The notes below the pieces were generated by a model that was not told the DNA's origin, searched no databases, and saw only the letters and a list, made by a program, of their open reading frames with translations. From Synechococcus sp. WH 8020 (GTDB lineage: Bacteria > Cyanobacteriota > Cyanobacteriia > PCC-6307 > Cyanobiaceae), in the NCBI RefSeq assembly GCF_001040845.1, contig NZ_CP011941.1:1084645-1148644 (forward strand): 64,000 bases of DNA. The letters are read 5' to 3'. The position numbers were made by a program, and so were the translations under genes. Every line of letters starts with the position of its first letter. Position 1 is the stretch's first letter. Shown here piece after piece: positions 27,553-36,256 of this stretch.

Positions 27553-29103
27553 TCAAGGCAAGGGCGGAGGAGGGAGCACCGGTGGAGGTGGTGCTCCGTA
27601 AATGATGGTCATCTCGTCCTCCGCTGACGACGCCGATTCCTGCTCCTCAACCCCTGATGTTGGTGGGATGGGTTTAGGCCAGGCGTCAGGATCCTCCGGA
27701 AGGATCTGATCCTCCTGCAGCAAGACGGGCGGAGGCAGGTCGGGAGGAAGATCGAAATCCCATGACGGAGACTCAGCCGCTGAGTTGAGCGGCTCCTCCA
27801 GTTCGGTCTCTACGTCCGACCGTTCTCGAAGCACGAGTGGGTCGGCGGTAATCGGAGGTTCCCGCAGCGGTTGCCTCATCGGCACCTTTTCGGTGACAGG
27901 GGTGGTCTGATTGTGATCGAGACGTGGTGTGCGCTTAGGCGCCCAGATCATGCGCGCAACTGGCTCAACACCTTGCTCCATCACACGGTTCAAACCAGCC
28001 AAAGCACGATCCATGAGCTGCCCCCCATAGAAGAACGCACAGTCGGATGCACCATCACAGCGCTTGCTGGACTCGATGCGTCTGGTCAAATCAGCCATCA
28101 TCCCTCCTTCCAGTGGGACTCGACGCTTACTCAGCCGAAGTAGGTAGGGGACATGCACAAAACTGGTGGCGCCACCACTAATCCAGTTGGCATCCTCTTC
28201 GGTGAAACCTTTCACTCCAGGAATGATCAGACGACTCTTCGAGGCGTGATCAGGCATATAAGCCGCCACAAGACCCCGCCTGCGTGCAAGATCCTTCGTT
28301 TGTTCAAGAGTGAGACCGTCTTTACTCATCAGCATTTCAATTCGACCATCGGCCTTCAAGCCATAGACCATCCGAATCCGTGGCAGGTAATAACGAATCC
28401 GTTGCCCCATGCTGATGCTGTAAGCCCCCTTGTAGCTCTCAGGTGGCTCCTCAAGGTCGTTGTAGATGCTGTGCAGCCCCCCCACAAACATGTCGTAGGT
28501 GTTGGCGCGATCGGGAGTTAGCTCTCCATATCCAAAATCAACGGTTCCATCCTTGAGGATGCCGATAAAGGCACGTTGTCTTGAGGCCGTGCGATTGCGA
28601 CCACGCCACACCCTGCTGCCAAGCTTCAAATCTCCAAGGGGAACGGTGATTTCCTGACCAAATTCATCAATATGCCGCTCATACATCGGGCCTGAGACGT
28701 AGGCGAGAGCAGCAGTGTCTTCAAAGGCATCCTGTTCACGATCCCAACCTTCCAGGAGGCCTAGCCGCACATCGCGAGGGTCGAAATCAAGTGCATACAC
28801 CTCATCATCGGGTTGATAAGCAAAAGGCCCCGCCACAGAGTTAGAGGTTTCAGTGGGCTCGGGCTCGGTTGCGATCTGCTTTTTATCGGGATTTCCAGGC
28901 GCCAGAGCTATCAAACCCGTGAAGACCGTGACAGGAAGCCCCACGATCAGCCAACGCTTGCGCCAAAGGATCGAACGCTGGGGCTTTGATTTGGGCTTAC
29001 GCCTCTTCTTCTTCGAAGAGATCTCAGCAGCAATCGCTGTCGTCCGATTGCGAATCACCGGACCAGCCTTTTTTTTCGAGCTCGGGATTCTGGGTTCTGC
29101 CAA
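27553..29103 (-). CDS. Large membrane-anchored hypothetical protein with proline-rich tail
   Basis: This 516-aa protein has a strongly basic N-terminus (SSKKKRRKPKSK) and one transmembrane segment near residues 52-68 (LIVGLPVTVFTGLIALA). The C-terminus is proline-rich (PPPPVLPPPPLP). The middle region includes SRVWRGRNRTASRQRAFIG and GYGELTPDRANTYDMFVGG, with conserved-looking Gly and aromatic residues. The fold might be a periplasmic domain of the phosphodiester-glycosidase type, but I cannot show that. Its start overlaps the metallophosphoesterase gene by 49 bases. Confidence 0.6.
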   Translation of the reverse strand: MAEPRIPSSKKKAGPVIRNRTTAIAAEISSKKKRRKPKSKPQRSILWRKRWLIVGLPVTVFTGLIALAPGNPDKKQIATEPEPTETSNSVAGPFAYQPDDEVYALDFDPRDVRLGLLEGWDREQDAFEDTAALAYVSGPMYERHIDEFGQEITVPLGDLKLGSRVWRGRNRTASRQRAFIGILKDGTVDFGYGELTPDRANTYDMFVGGLHSIYNDLEEPPESYKGAYSISMGQRIRYYLPRIRMVYGLKADGRIEMLMSKDGLTLEQTKDLARRRGLVAAYMPDHASKSRLIIPGVKGFTEEDANWISGGATSFVHVPYLLRLSKRRVPLEGGMMADLTRRIESSKRCDGASDCAFFYGGQLMDRALAGLNRVMEQGVEPVARMIWAPKRTPRLDHNQTTPVTEKVPMRQPLREPPITADPLVLRERSDVETELEEPLNSAAESPSWDFDLPPDLPPPVLLQEDQILPEDPDAWPKPIPPTSGVEEQESASSAEDEMTIIYGAPPPPVLPPPPLP

Positions 29104-29879
29104 GGAACAATGGTGCCCTCAGCCACCAACCATTTGCGGTCAAGCTGATCGCATTCTTGCCCTCCCGTCAACTCACCAAAGGCCGGAATCAACAATCTCG
29201 CCTCAGAAGAGTCGTAGGCAAAGCAGGGAAGACGAAGGCGATCACTCCCAGAGCTGAGGTTCGCAACAGGATGAAGGTGGCCGCAAATATTAAGCAAACG
29301 ATCGTGTTGGCAGGAAGAAGCGGGTGCATGCTCCGGTTCATGGCTGAGCCAAAGTTGCCCGAGGCGATAACTCGGTTGCTGAATCAAACCCAACATGCGG
29401 CAGTGACGATCATGGTTGCCACCTACCAGGGTGATGGGGCAACCAGTGAGCTCAGGAAGTGCCGCCAGCGTCTCGCGAAGCGAGGAGGTCAACCCAAGGG
29501 GGCCGTGGACGAGATCCCCAAGGATGATGAGCGTCTTGGGCTGTAGCCGTTCGCAGAGGTCAAGCAACGGATTCAACGTGCCGCGATCCCCATCACTCGG
29601 TAAGGGAATGCCATGGGCTTGAAACACTTCGGCTTTGCCCAAATGCAGATCGGCAATCAAAAGCTCATGCCCTTCAGGTCGCCAGAGAGCCTTTTCAGCA
29701 AGAAATTCAAGCCGCTCCTGCTGCCAGCTCCAGCACAGGCCATACCCTTCTCGCCGAGGTTCACCGTGTCTTGGCTGGATCAACTCTGATTTCACAAGAT
29801 GCGTCCGCAACGACAACCTGGTCACTTCAGGATGACGATCATCGCTAAGACGAGGAGTCAGGGCACTGTTTGATTGCAA
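29055..29879 (-). CDS. Metallophosphoesterase, PdeM-like (ligase-associated DNA damage response type)
   Basis: This 274-aa phosphoesterase shows the full metal-site series: IADLHLGK, ILGDLVHG, GNHDR, LSHEP and CGHLHP. The pattern and order match PdeM-type enzymes, a family named for its link to DNA ligase/exonuclease clusters in other bacteria; that context is absent here. The first 45 residues before EGYGLCWSWQ are not family-like, so the start may be downstream. Substrate is unknown. Confidence 0.78.
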   Translation of the reverse strand: MQSNSALTPRLSDDRHPEVTRLSLRTHLVKSELIQPRHGEPRREGYGLCWSWQQERLEFLAEKALWRPEGHELLIADLHLGKAEVFQAHGIPLPSDGDRGTLNPLLDLCERLQPKTLIILGDLVHGPLGLTSSLRETLAALPELTGCPITLVGGNHDRHCRMLGLIQQPSYRLGQLWLSHEPEHAPASSCQHDRLLNICGHLHPVANLSSGSDRLRLPCFAYDSSEARLLIPAFGELTGGQECDQLDRKWLVAEGTIVPWQNPESRARKKRLVR

Positions 29880-29957
29880 TTATCACGCAAGTGTTCCCTA
29901 GAGAGTTCCCTCCAGACAGGCGTAATGAGAGTCTTTGAAGGATGACGCATTAGAACG

Positions 29958-30038
29958 ATGACCCTGGCATTGCTATTTGCCCTCCTTGGATCGCTGATCG
30001 CCATGGGATTCATTATTCGTCGCCTCGAAAGGGGCTGA
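29958..30038 (+). CDS. 26-aa single-pass membrane peptide
   Basis: An ATG-started frame of 26 codons encodes a hydrophobic stretch (LALLFALLGSLIAMGFII) followed by a basic end (RRLERG). This is a classic tiny membrane protein design. It sits 17 bases before the channel gene on the same strand and may be co-transcribed. No match to known photosystem or cytochrome b6f small subunits was recognised. Confidence 0.5.
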   Translation: MTLALLFALLGSLIAMGFIIRRLERG

Positions 30039-30054
30039 TCAGGCCGAGGTTGTC

Positions 30055-31119
30055 GTGTTACGTACGCTTTTGCTCACAGGAATCGTCCTGATTTCACTCC
30101 CCATTCAGACAGTCGCTAAAGAGTTGCGGGTGGGAGTGAGTGGATCTCCTCCATTTGTCATGGATGAGGATGGCAAACTGAGCGGGATCAGTATTGAAAT
30201 TTGGAAGGACGTTGCAAAGCGTCTCGATCAACCCTACAAATTTGTTATTCAGCCAAACACCAATGCGAATGTAAAAGCTGTTGCTGATGGCAGTGTTGAT
30301 CTCGCCATCGGTCCAATCAGCATTACTCCAAACCGATTAGCGAATCCAAAAATTGATTTTACGCAACCGTATTTTCATGGCTACGAGGGCTTACTGATCC
30401 CTCAGAAACCCCCTGGAATCATCACACGTCTACGTCCATTTATTGGCTGGGCTGCGTTGTCATCAGTCGGCATCCTTGTTTCGCTTCTATTTATTTTTGG
30501 AAATCTGATTTGGCTGGCTGAGCGACGCAAAAACACGGAACAATTTCCACGCCAATATCTACATGGCGTTGGGAACGGAATGTGGTTTGGGCTGGTCACA
30601 CTGACCACAGTCGGATACGGAGATCGAGCGCCACTTTCAAGAACTGGCCGCACCATTGCAGGAATTTGGATGGTGATGTCACTTGTGGCAGTCTCATCAA
30701 TCACAGCAGGACTGGCTTCGGCATTTACCTTGTCTCTCGCAGAACTTGCTCCTTCAGCAATTCGAAACAAAGCAGATTTAAGAGGTAAAAAAATCGCCGT
30801 TGTAGAAGGGACTACAAGCCTTAGATGGGGGAAATTATACGATATCAATCCGGTCTTAACAAAGAATTTAAACGAAGGAATCAATATTCTAAAGCAAGGA
30901 AAAGTCGAGGGGGTTATTTTTGACGCAGCACCTCTACGCCACTACCTCAAAGAAAACGAAATGAGCAAATTAAAACTAGCAAACTTTCCATTGGCTATTC
31001 AGACCTATGGCTTCGTACTGCCGATGGGCAGCCCATTAAGAAACCCACTCAATATTGAGTTGTTAGGCATGGAACGCAACGGTGAAACACAAAGAATTGA
31101 AAGCAATTTATTAGATTGA
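30055..31119 (+). CDS. GluR0-like ligand-gated potassium channel
   Basis: The 354-aa protein is a bacterial ionotropic glutamate receptor. After a signal peptide (1-20) comes the S1 half of a periplasmic ligand-binding lobe (about 24-115, LRVGVSGSPPFV). Then follow TM1 (about 131-155), a pore helix with the selectivity filter TTVGYGD (184-190) and TM2 (about 200-222). The S2 half (about 237-350) contains KIAVVEGTTS. The filter is potassium-selective by homology to GluR0. The GTG 30055 start has GAGG upstream. The ligand is unknown. Confidence 0.92.
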   Translation: MLRTLLLTGIVLISLPIQTVAKELRVGVSGSPPFVMDEDGKLSGISIEIWKDVAKRLDQPYKFVIQPNTNANVKAVADGSVDLAIGPISITPNRLANPKIDFTQPYFHGYEGLLIPQKPPGIITRLRPFIGWAALSSVGILVSLLFIFGNLIWLAERRKNTEQFPRQYLHGVGNGMWFGLVTLTTVGYGDRAPLSRTGRTIAGIWMVMSLVAVSSITAGLASAFTLSLAELAPSAIRNKADLRGKKIAVVEGTTSLRWGKLYDINPVLTKNLNEGINILKQGKVEGVIFDAAPLRHYLKENEMSKLKLANFPLAIQTYGFVLPMGSPLRNPLNIELLGMERNGETQRIESNLLD

Positions 31120-31127
31120 GCACTCTT

Positions 31128-31451
31128 TTACCGAATAACAGTGTGACGCCTTAAACCATCCTCTATCAGAAATGTTGCCAAACTGCTACAGCTCCTCCCT
31201 TCCTTAAGGGCTTGTTGTTTGAGCCGGCTCATAATGCCAGCAGGAAGAGTCACGTTGAGACGCTCAGACGTGGCCGACTCGGCCACTTGGCCTGCACTGA
31301 TTGAAGAGTCCACAGGAGCCAGCTGATCCTGCAACTCATGCAGAAGACTTTCTAAAAACGACACGTTGACGTTACGCCTAAGGTACGTAAGCGTATCGTA
31401 GCAATGGATCAGGTTCGGGTTAGTCTTCTTAGTGCAAAAAGGGAAGGCCAA
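31128..31451 (-). CDS. Small ribbon-helix-helix-type protein
   Basis: The C-terminal half of this 107-aa protein reads as a ribbon-helix-helix DNA-binding fold: a strand RLNVTLPAG, then helices IMSRLKQQALKEG and SSLATFLIEDGLRR. Such proteins are often antitoxins or CopG-like repressors. No adjacent toxin gene is seen. It lies tail-to-tail with the channel gene and divergent from the fusion gene at 31460. Confidence 0.6.
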   Translation of the reverse strand: MAFPFCTKKTNPNLIHCYDTLTYLRRNVNVSFLESLLHELQDQLAPVDSSISAGQVAESATSERLNVTLPAGIMSRLKQQALKEGRSCSSLATFLIEDGLRRHTVIR

Positions 31452-31459
31452 CTCGACGA

Positions 31460-32056
31460 ATGGATACGCTGACGCTTCATCTTGAGCCAGGCCAAGACCT
31501 ACTGCGATCCGTTGCTGAGGTAGCCCAAGAGAAGAGGATCAGCGGATTTTTATTAGGAGTTGTTGGAAATCTATCAAAGGCATCCTTTCAATGCCCTGGA
31601 CGAGATAAGCCAACAGTTCTAGAAGGTGAACTTGAAATCATCACCTTAAATGGAACCTTTGATGCAGATGGAGTTCATCTCCACTTAAGTCTTTCTGATG
31701 GTGCATGTCAGGTTTGGGGAGGCCATCTCGAACCAGGCTCACTGATAATGAAAGGCGCAGATCTTCTACTGGGGGTTCTCAAACAGGGTCAAGAAGCAGG
31801 ACAACGAGCCAAAACACGGCTAGAGATCGCAGTGCTGCCAGGATGTCCATGGTGCGACAGTGGGCTGCGACTCTTAGAGGCTTACAAGATTCCACACAAA
31901 GTCATTACTGTAGATAATGACCTCACCTTTCAACAGTGTAAGCAACGCAGTGGGATGAATACCTTCCCACAAGTGTTTATTGATGGAGCCACGGTGGGTG
32001 GTTTCGATAGCCTGGAAAAGCTGCAACGTTCAGGCGAATTGCTCTCACTAAAATAA
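31460..32056 (+). CDS. Fusion of a DUF296 (PPC) domain and a glutaredoxin
   Basis: This 198-aa protein joins two domains. Residues 1-110 match DUF296/PPC: LTLHLEPGQDLLRSV, then ISGFLLGVVGNLSKASFQ, with VHLHLSLSDG and GGHLEPGS ahead of a hydrophobic LIMKGADLLLGVL. Residues 118-198 are a glutaredoxin with active site CPWC at 129-132, the TFPQVF cis-Pro at 170 and a GG at 180-181 for glutathione binding. PPC domains occur alone or in plant AT-hook proteins, so the fusion is unusual. The role of the PPC half here is unknown. Confidence 0.85.
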   Translation: MDTLTLHLEPGQDLLRSVAEVAQEKRISGFLLGVVGNLSKASFQCPGRDKPTVLEGELEIITLNGTFDADGVHLHLSLSDGACQVWGGHLEPGSLIMKGADLLLGVLKQGQEAGQRAKTRLEIAVLPGCPWCDSGLRLLEAYKIPHKVITVDNDLTFQQCKQRSGMNTFPQVFIDGATVGGFDSLEKLQRSGELLSLK

Positions 32057-32171
32057 GTGATCAATCATCAAATCTAGATGTCAAGTCAACGACCAGTGTT
32101 AACGATCAAGAGTTGAGGGCCTGAGCAACATCGAGGCCCATTGGCCTAATCATTTCACTTAAGTTCGATCG

Positions 32172-32360
32172 TCACTTCTCTCTAAACTGCTGCTTTTCAT
32201 GGAGCAACTCAGTTTCTAATTGATGAATCAACTTCGTGACAAGCGCCTGAAATTCGGGCTGGCAACCACGAAATGCAGCTTTGTGGCGAATCGGCTCGTT
32301 TCGCGTTCGTAGATCCGTCAGCATCAGCTGCAAGGCATCAATTTTTGCTGTGAAATTCAT
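32172..32360 (-). CDS. Small coiled-coil hypothetical protein
   Basis: A 62-aa frame from ATG 32360 (or 67 aa from 32375) encodes a charged helical protein (ALQLMLTDLRTRNEPIR; LIHQLETELLHEKQQ). No family recognised. Codon use is similar to neighbours, and no overlapping gene competes with it. Confidence 0.5.
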   Translation of the reverse strand: MNFTAKIDALQLMLTDLRTRNEPIRHKAAFRGCQPEFQALVTKLIHQLETELLHEKQQFREK

Positions 32361-32661
32361 GGCTGAGCTTGTCACACAAAAGAGGCTATGACACCGTTGG
32401 GATCTTGAAAAGCATTTGTAACCGAAGCAGGGGAATAAGGCCTAACAAAAGAAAGCCAGTCAACCAAGGGAAAAGGAAAGCTGAATCTGAATCACAAATC
32501 TAAGATCAACAGACTCGTTAAATCAGCAAAAAGCCAGAATTAAATCAACAAGAACATGATCCAGCAGCGATCAGATAGTCGGCGAACCAACGATTAAATA
32601 GTATAATCTAACCACACAAGACGCACACTGCAGGGTTAATATCCCCAGGAGAGAACAGTCA

Positions 32662-32880
32662 ATGCCCAACCGATGCTGCCCGCGCTGTGGATCAACCTCC
32701 CTTCGGGCTGATCGCTCCCTTGGTGGACGCATCGTTTGCACTAGTTGTGGTGCTTCAGTGGGTCAAGGACAAATCTATAGAGCCAATCAACAGTCATTCC
32801 GCACAGCCAACCGCCAATGGATTTGGTGGACACTTGGACTGGGAACATTGTTGATGATAATCATCGCTCAATCAAACTAA
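32662..32880 (+). CDS. Small zinc-ribbon membrane protein
   Basis: This 72-aa protein starts with a two-CxxC zinc ribbon (CCPRCG and CTSCG) and ends in a transmembrane helix (WIWWTLGLGTLLMIIIAQS). The ribbon resembles the TFIIB-type zf ribbon. A Shine-Dalgarno-like GGAG occurs 10 bases before ATG. Function unknown. Confidence 0.75.
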   Translation: MPNRCCPRCGSTSLRADRSLGGRIVCTSCGASVGQGQIYRANQQSFRTANRQWIWWTLGLGTLLMIIIAQSN

Positions 32881-33020
32881 TGTAATTCACAAAAACAAAA
32901 TCAGGAGTTGAAAACTAAATCAGTTCAATCTGCAAAGGCAGGCAACAATTTATTTAATAACCTAGAGATTTGATAGAAAGCACAAAGAAACTTTCAGTCA
33001 AGTTTTGATAGCTTAAGAAA

Positions 33021-33533
33021 TCAGAGGACAGTGAAATATCTCCATGGAATACCAAAGGTGGCCAATGCATGACCGTTGTCCCCCGTATCTACAGGAAAAA
33101 CTGCTGCAATCGCCAATTCGTCATCCTCAAAACAGGTTCGAGATTTGACAACAAAACTTGCCAAATCATCAGCACCCCACATCAAGGTTCCCGCTTGTTT
33201 TTCTTCTTGATAGTCATCAAACACAACTGAAAACTCTTTTCCATTCTGGCCATTTAGCATTTGATCGATAGCGGCATCAGAACCACGGTCAGGATATAGA
33301 TCAAATAACTGACGCATCAAAGGGTGATCAATCTTGGTGGAGACACGCAAAACATTACCCAAACTTCCAACAGATGATTGAGTTAACACAGGTGGCTCTT
33401 GTCGAGCATCAATGACAGCTACTGGAAGGTTGAAGTCCCAGACCAGGCGCTTTTTCACGTCAGCAGCAATCACCGCCAGAGGATCAGCCAACTCCTCCAC
33501 CAATCGTTTCACTCGGTCTTCTGAAATGGTCAT
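33021..33533 (-). CDS. Hypothetical soluble protein
   Basis: This 170-aa protein is acidic and has no signal or membrane segment. It contains VKKRLVWDFNLPVAVIDARQEPP and AGTLMWGADDLASFVV but no motif I recognise. ATG 33533 is the only good start. Neighbouring regions hold no operon partner. Confidence 0.6.
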   Translation of the reverse strand: MTISEDRVKRLVEELADPLAVIAADVKKRLVWDFNLPVAVIDARQEPPVLTQSSVGSLGNVLRVSTKIDHPLMRQLFDLYPDRGSDAAIDQMLNGQNGKEFSVVFDDYQEEKQAGTLMWGADDLASFVVKSRTCFEDDELAIAAVFPVDTGDNGHALATFGIPWRYFTVL

Positions 33534-33898
33534 GGGTACAAATTAACAGTTAGAAACGACAACTGAGCAAAGCAACGAGGCTCAGATCGCTCAACGGCAA
33601 CAAAGGAACATATACAAAAAATATAAGCGATCAATTTACAACAGAAAAGAGGCCTCAAAATCAATGCACCTCGCTCAGAACAATTAGGTATCCAGTACGA
33701 ATCAATCAATCAAGAGAGAACGGTCACCCGAGCCATCAATACTTTCTAAACAGCTCAGAATCAGGAAATCATATCGGCAATCCCAAAAGGGGAGCATGCC
33801 TTAACCACAAAATCAAAACACAAGCATTTGTCGATAAAATCAACTTAGAAAGAACAAGTCGATTGACAATCAGATGCCATCCCTAATAATTTTAAAAA
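33534..33898. other. Intergenic region, nothing recognised
   Basis: About 365 AT-rich bases without a convincing frame, repeat or hairpin with a T-run. It separates the hypothetical gene from a tiny membrane-protein gene, both on the minus strand. Confidence 0.4.
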
Positions 33899-34015
33899 TC
33901 AAACAAGTGAATCTGCATACATCCACATCGCAGTCATCACGCCTACAGCAATGGTGATCATCAGCACGCTCATGCTTATGGTATTGAAACGAATACGCCT
34001 TTGAATTTCAGCCAT
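33899..34015 (-). CDS. 38-aa single-pass membrane protein
   Basis: An ATG frame of 38 codons gives AEIQRRIRFNTISM followed by a hydrophobic helix (SVLMITIAVGVMTAMWMY). An AGGG sequence lies 11 bases before ATG. The amphipathic basic head and single helix are common among tiny picocyanobacterial membrane proteins. No family name is known to me. Confidence 0.65.
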   Translation of the reverse strand: MAEIQRRIRFNTISMSVLMITIAVGVMTAMWMYADSLV

Positions 34016-34181
34016 AACTTTTACCCTGAAAGCTCACATGACAATACGACGAATAAAAGTCTGTGACGAGTTCTTATTATTCCTTCGTGAAAGAGATATC
34101 TCGGTGGATCATCTACGGCATAAAATCCAGTGAGACCAAAGGATCTCAAGAATTGCAAGCAAAGCCGTGTCCGCCGAACAG

Positions 34182-34301
34182 ATGAGGGAGAACGTGCGTG
34201 CATTGAGCAGTAATCAGCAAAAGAAACGGTTCCAGGAAGGAACGCACCATCAATGGATCGCATTCAATGCCAACCAGCCATGGCCACTAGTATGGATTTA
34301 A
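34182..34301 (+). CDS. Small hypothetical protein
   Basis: The frame (39 aa from ATG 34182, or 44 aa from GTG 34167) encodes MRENVRALSSNQQKKRFQ and ends in PWPLVWI. It is not the reverse complement of any better gene; a minus-strand frame there lacks typical protein features. The start is uncertain, and so is reality. Confidence 0.4.
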   Translation: MRENVRALSSNQQKKRFQEGTHHQWIAFNANQPWPLVWI

Positions 34302-34335
34302 CCGTGTGTAGAATTTGCCGAGCACAGATAACGGA

Positions 34336-34707
34336 ATGCAGGCACTCATCCGTAAAAAGCAGGCTTTTTTAATTACGCTGCTAACGGGAATAACACTATT
34401 GAATCCTGCATCTGCAGACAACAAAAAAAGTCAAGATTGGATTCAGATTGGACTGTCAGAAGAGTTCGAAGAGATCTCTATCAAAAACATCAGAAAATTG
34501 GGCAACAAAGAGTTCTCCTATCAGAACAAAGACAATACAATTATTCTTGTAAAATGCGATGACGAAAAAATCCTAGTACGATATTGGTACTTTACCAAGA
34601 TTGAAAGCACTAACCCTAGAGAATCCACTAGAAAGATGCAGTGGCATAGGGCAGAACCTAAATCACAAACAGAAATAGAGAGCGAGTTCGTATGTGATTA
34701 CGGCTAA
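34336..34707 (+). CDS. Exported hypothetical protein
   Basis: From ATG 34336, 123 aa with a signal peptide (AFLITLLTGITLLNPASA). The mature part has paired Cys (LVKCDDE and EFVCDYG) and the RKMQWHRAEPKS segment. Its design is like the adhesin E-like protein at 9051-9449, which has similar length, strand pattern and Cys spacing, though sequence identity is low. Confidence 0.6.
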   Translation: MQALIRKKQAFLITLLTGITLLNPASADNKKSQDWIQIGLSEEFEEISIKNIRKLGNKEFSYQNKDNTIILVKCDDEKILVRYWYFTKIESTNPRESTRKMQWHRAEPKSQTEIESEFVCDYG

Positions 34708-34818
34708 AGCGCAAGAGATTAACTCCATAGGCTTGTTTCACTCATCAAAAATCGAACAAAGCGAATCAAATGATGCCTCCAACAGGAGGAAGAGGAGCTG
34801 AAACCCACAGTTGACGTT

Positions 34819-34853
34819 AAAAAAAATCCTCTACTCCTTGAAGAGCAGAGGAT
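34819..34853 (-). terminator. Rho-independent terminator of the first cytochrome c6 gene
   Basis: An 11-bp stem with one mismatch (ATCCTCT arm at 34826-34836, AGAGGAT arm ending at 34853) is followed on the minus strand by eight T (complement of 34819-34826). It lies 46 bases beyond the cytochrome stop codon. Confidence 0.88.
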
Positions 34854-34898
34854 AGAAAAAAACAACGATAGGCTTTTAAGAAAAAACCAGACCTGCTA

Positions 34899-35240
34899 TC
34901 AAGACCAGCCTTTCACCGATTGAGATTCAACATAAGCGGCAACATCACTGATATCGTCGCTTCCAAGTTTGGAGCCAAAGGCGGGCATACCGTTTTTACC
35001 GTTGGTGACTTGGTAAACGATGGCCGACTCATGACCATCGTTGTAATCAGTCAAGTAGGCCTTCAGGTCATCCTGCTTCAAAGTGCGCTGGCCATTCACC
35101 ACATTCCCTCCACCCATATGGCATGCAGCGCAATTGGCAGAAAACACCTGCTCTCCATGGGCAACATCTGCAGCAAAGGCAAAGGAAGGCATCATGAACC
35201 CAATGAGGGCAACCAAAGCGACTGAAATGATGTGACGCAT
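34899..35240 (-). CDS. petJ: Cytochrome c6
   Basis: This 113-aa protein has a signal peptide ([17 protein letters not shown]), a heme site CAACH near residue 37 and a distal Met in [12 protein letters not shown]. Cytochrome c6 carries electrons from cytochrome b6f to photosystem I in the thylakoid lumen. Its gene is followed by a strong terminator. A second, divergent copy is at 43037-43378, so this copy is the likelier photosynthetic carrier. Confidence 0.95.
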   Translation of the reverse strand: MRHIISVALVALIGFMMPSFAFAADVAHGEQVFSANCAACHMGGGNVVNGQRTLKQDDLKAYLTDYNDGHESAIVYQVTNGKNGMPAFGSKLGSDDISDVAAYVESQSVKGWS

Positions 35241-35375
35241 GACTCAAATTAATGACACATAATTCTCCCTCAAATGAGACCATTCCATGCACGCTGAGAT
35301 AGAGCTTTATTTTTGTTTTGTAAAGTCAGAGCCAAAATCGAACAAACTAACTGTTGATCCTTGATCGACTAAGCC

Positions 35376-35864
35376 ATGTTTCGAACTGTGCACTCCGCAC
35401 TTTTCGCCTTCGCACTGGTGGCCTGCTTCGTTTTTGTTCCGTCCACAGCGATCGCTTGCGTTGAAGGCTTGGCTTGGGGGATGCCCCAATCAGAGATCAA
35501 CGACCACCTCGATGGGGCGGCCATCAGACAGGAAGACCTCAACCATCAACGTTTGATCGCACGCAACGTCCATCTCGATCAATTACCTGTTCCTCAGCTC
35601 ACATTGGATATGAACGATCAGGGAGGACTTGAATCACTGGCCTACGAATTCAGCATGGATGACATGACAGAAGTTCTTGCTGGTTTAAGGGCTCGGCACG
35701 GCAAGCCCATCAGCACATCGATTCAAGAAGCTGACTATGAGGATCAGCTCTGGGTTTGGAACACAGGTGAAGACCTGATCACAGCCGTGAAGCGAACGAG
35801 CGGGACTGTCCAAAAATTTCTGATTGGCTACCGACCAAGCCGACTCAAACCTGAAATGCTTTAA
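35376..35864 (+). CDS. Exported hypothetical protein
   Basis: The 162-aa product has a signal peptide (LFAFALVACFVFVPSTAIA) ending just before a Cys-Val. The mature protein begins CVEGLAWGMPQSEINDHL, which resembles repeated GMs-type sensor proteins, and later has VWNTGEDLITAVKRTSG. No family recognised. It is divergent from the cytochrome gene. Confidence 0.65.
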   Translation: MFRTVHSALFAFALVACFVFVPSTAIACVEGLAWGMPQSEINDHLDGAAIRQEDLNHQRLIARNVHLDQLPVPQLTLDMNDQGGLESLAYEFSMDDMTEVLAGLRARHGKPISTSIQEADYEDQLWVWNTGEDLITAVKRTSGTVQKFLIGYRPSRLKPEML

Positions 35865-36034
35865 ATCCCAATCGATTTCGCAGCATCAAGAACATTAGCC
35901 AGCATTGTGGTCGTTGCTTAAACCCCTTGAAAAGAGATAGTTGCTTGCAAAGCCCAAACGAAAAAGTCTGAATCAGCCTCTCATCCCCTTCAAAGGTTGC
36001 TATCAATTCAAAGAAGATGCGGTGCCATCAGCTG

Positions 36035-36229
36035 ATGAGCGATTTTTTTCACTTTCTGGAAAGCTGGAGATGGCCTATAGCAATCGTCCTTTCCATGTAT
36101 TTTGTGAGTCGTGCCCTCATCATGGTTGCAAGAATGGGGATCCGAGTTGAAATCTTCACGCGTCTACCCATTCTTGTAGGAACTGGAAGAGAACCCATCA
36201 AAGCAGAAGTGGGAAAAGTGCGGATCTAA
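36035..36229 (+). CDS. Small single-pass membrane protein
   Basis: The 64-aa product from ATG 36035 holds a transmembrane helix (WPIAIVLSMYFVSRALIMVA) and a cytoplasmic or lumenal tail ending in VGKVRI. A longer frame to ATG 36017 adds six residues. Another overlapping frame at 35941-36150 is less protein-like. Function unknown. Confidence 0.5.
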   Translation: MSDFFHFLESWRWPIAIVLSMYFVSRALIMVARMGIRVEIFTRLPILVGTGREPIKAEVGKVRI

Positions 36230-36256
36230 GAGACACACACTTAAGACATCTTCGTT

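Noticed and set aside
34021-34263. 80-codon minus-strand frame
   Set aside because: Low-quality composition, and the opposite strand has a shorter but more protein-like frame; no family features.
35941-36150. 69-codon plus-strand frame upstream of the small membrane gene
   Set aside because: Overlaps the better frame at 36035 and has no helix or motif.
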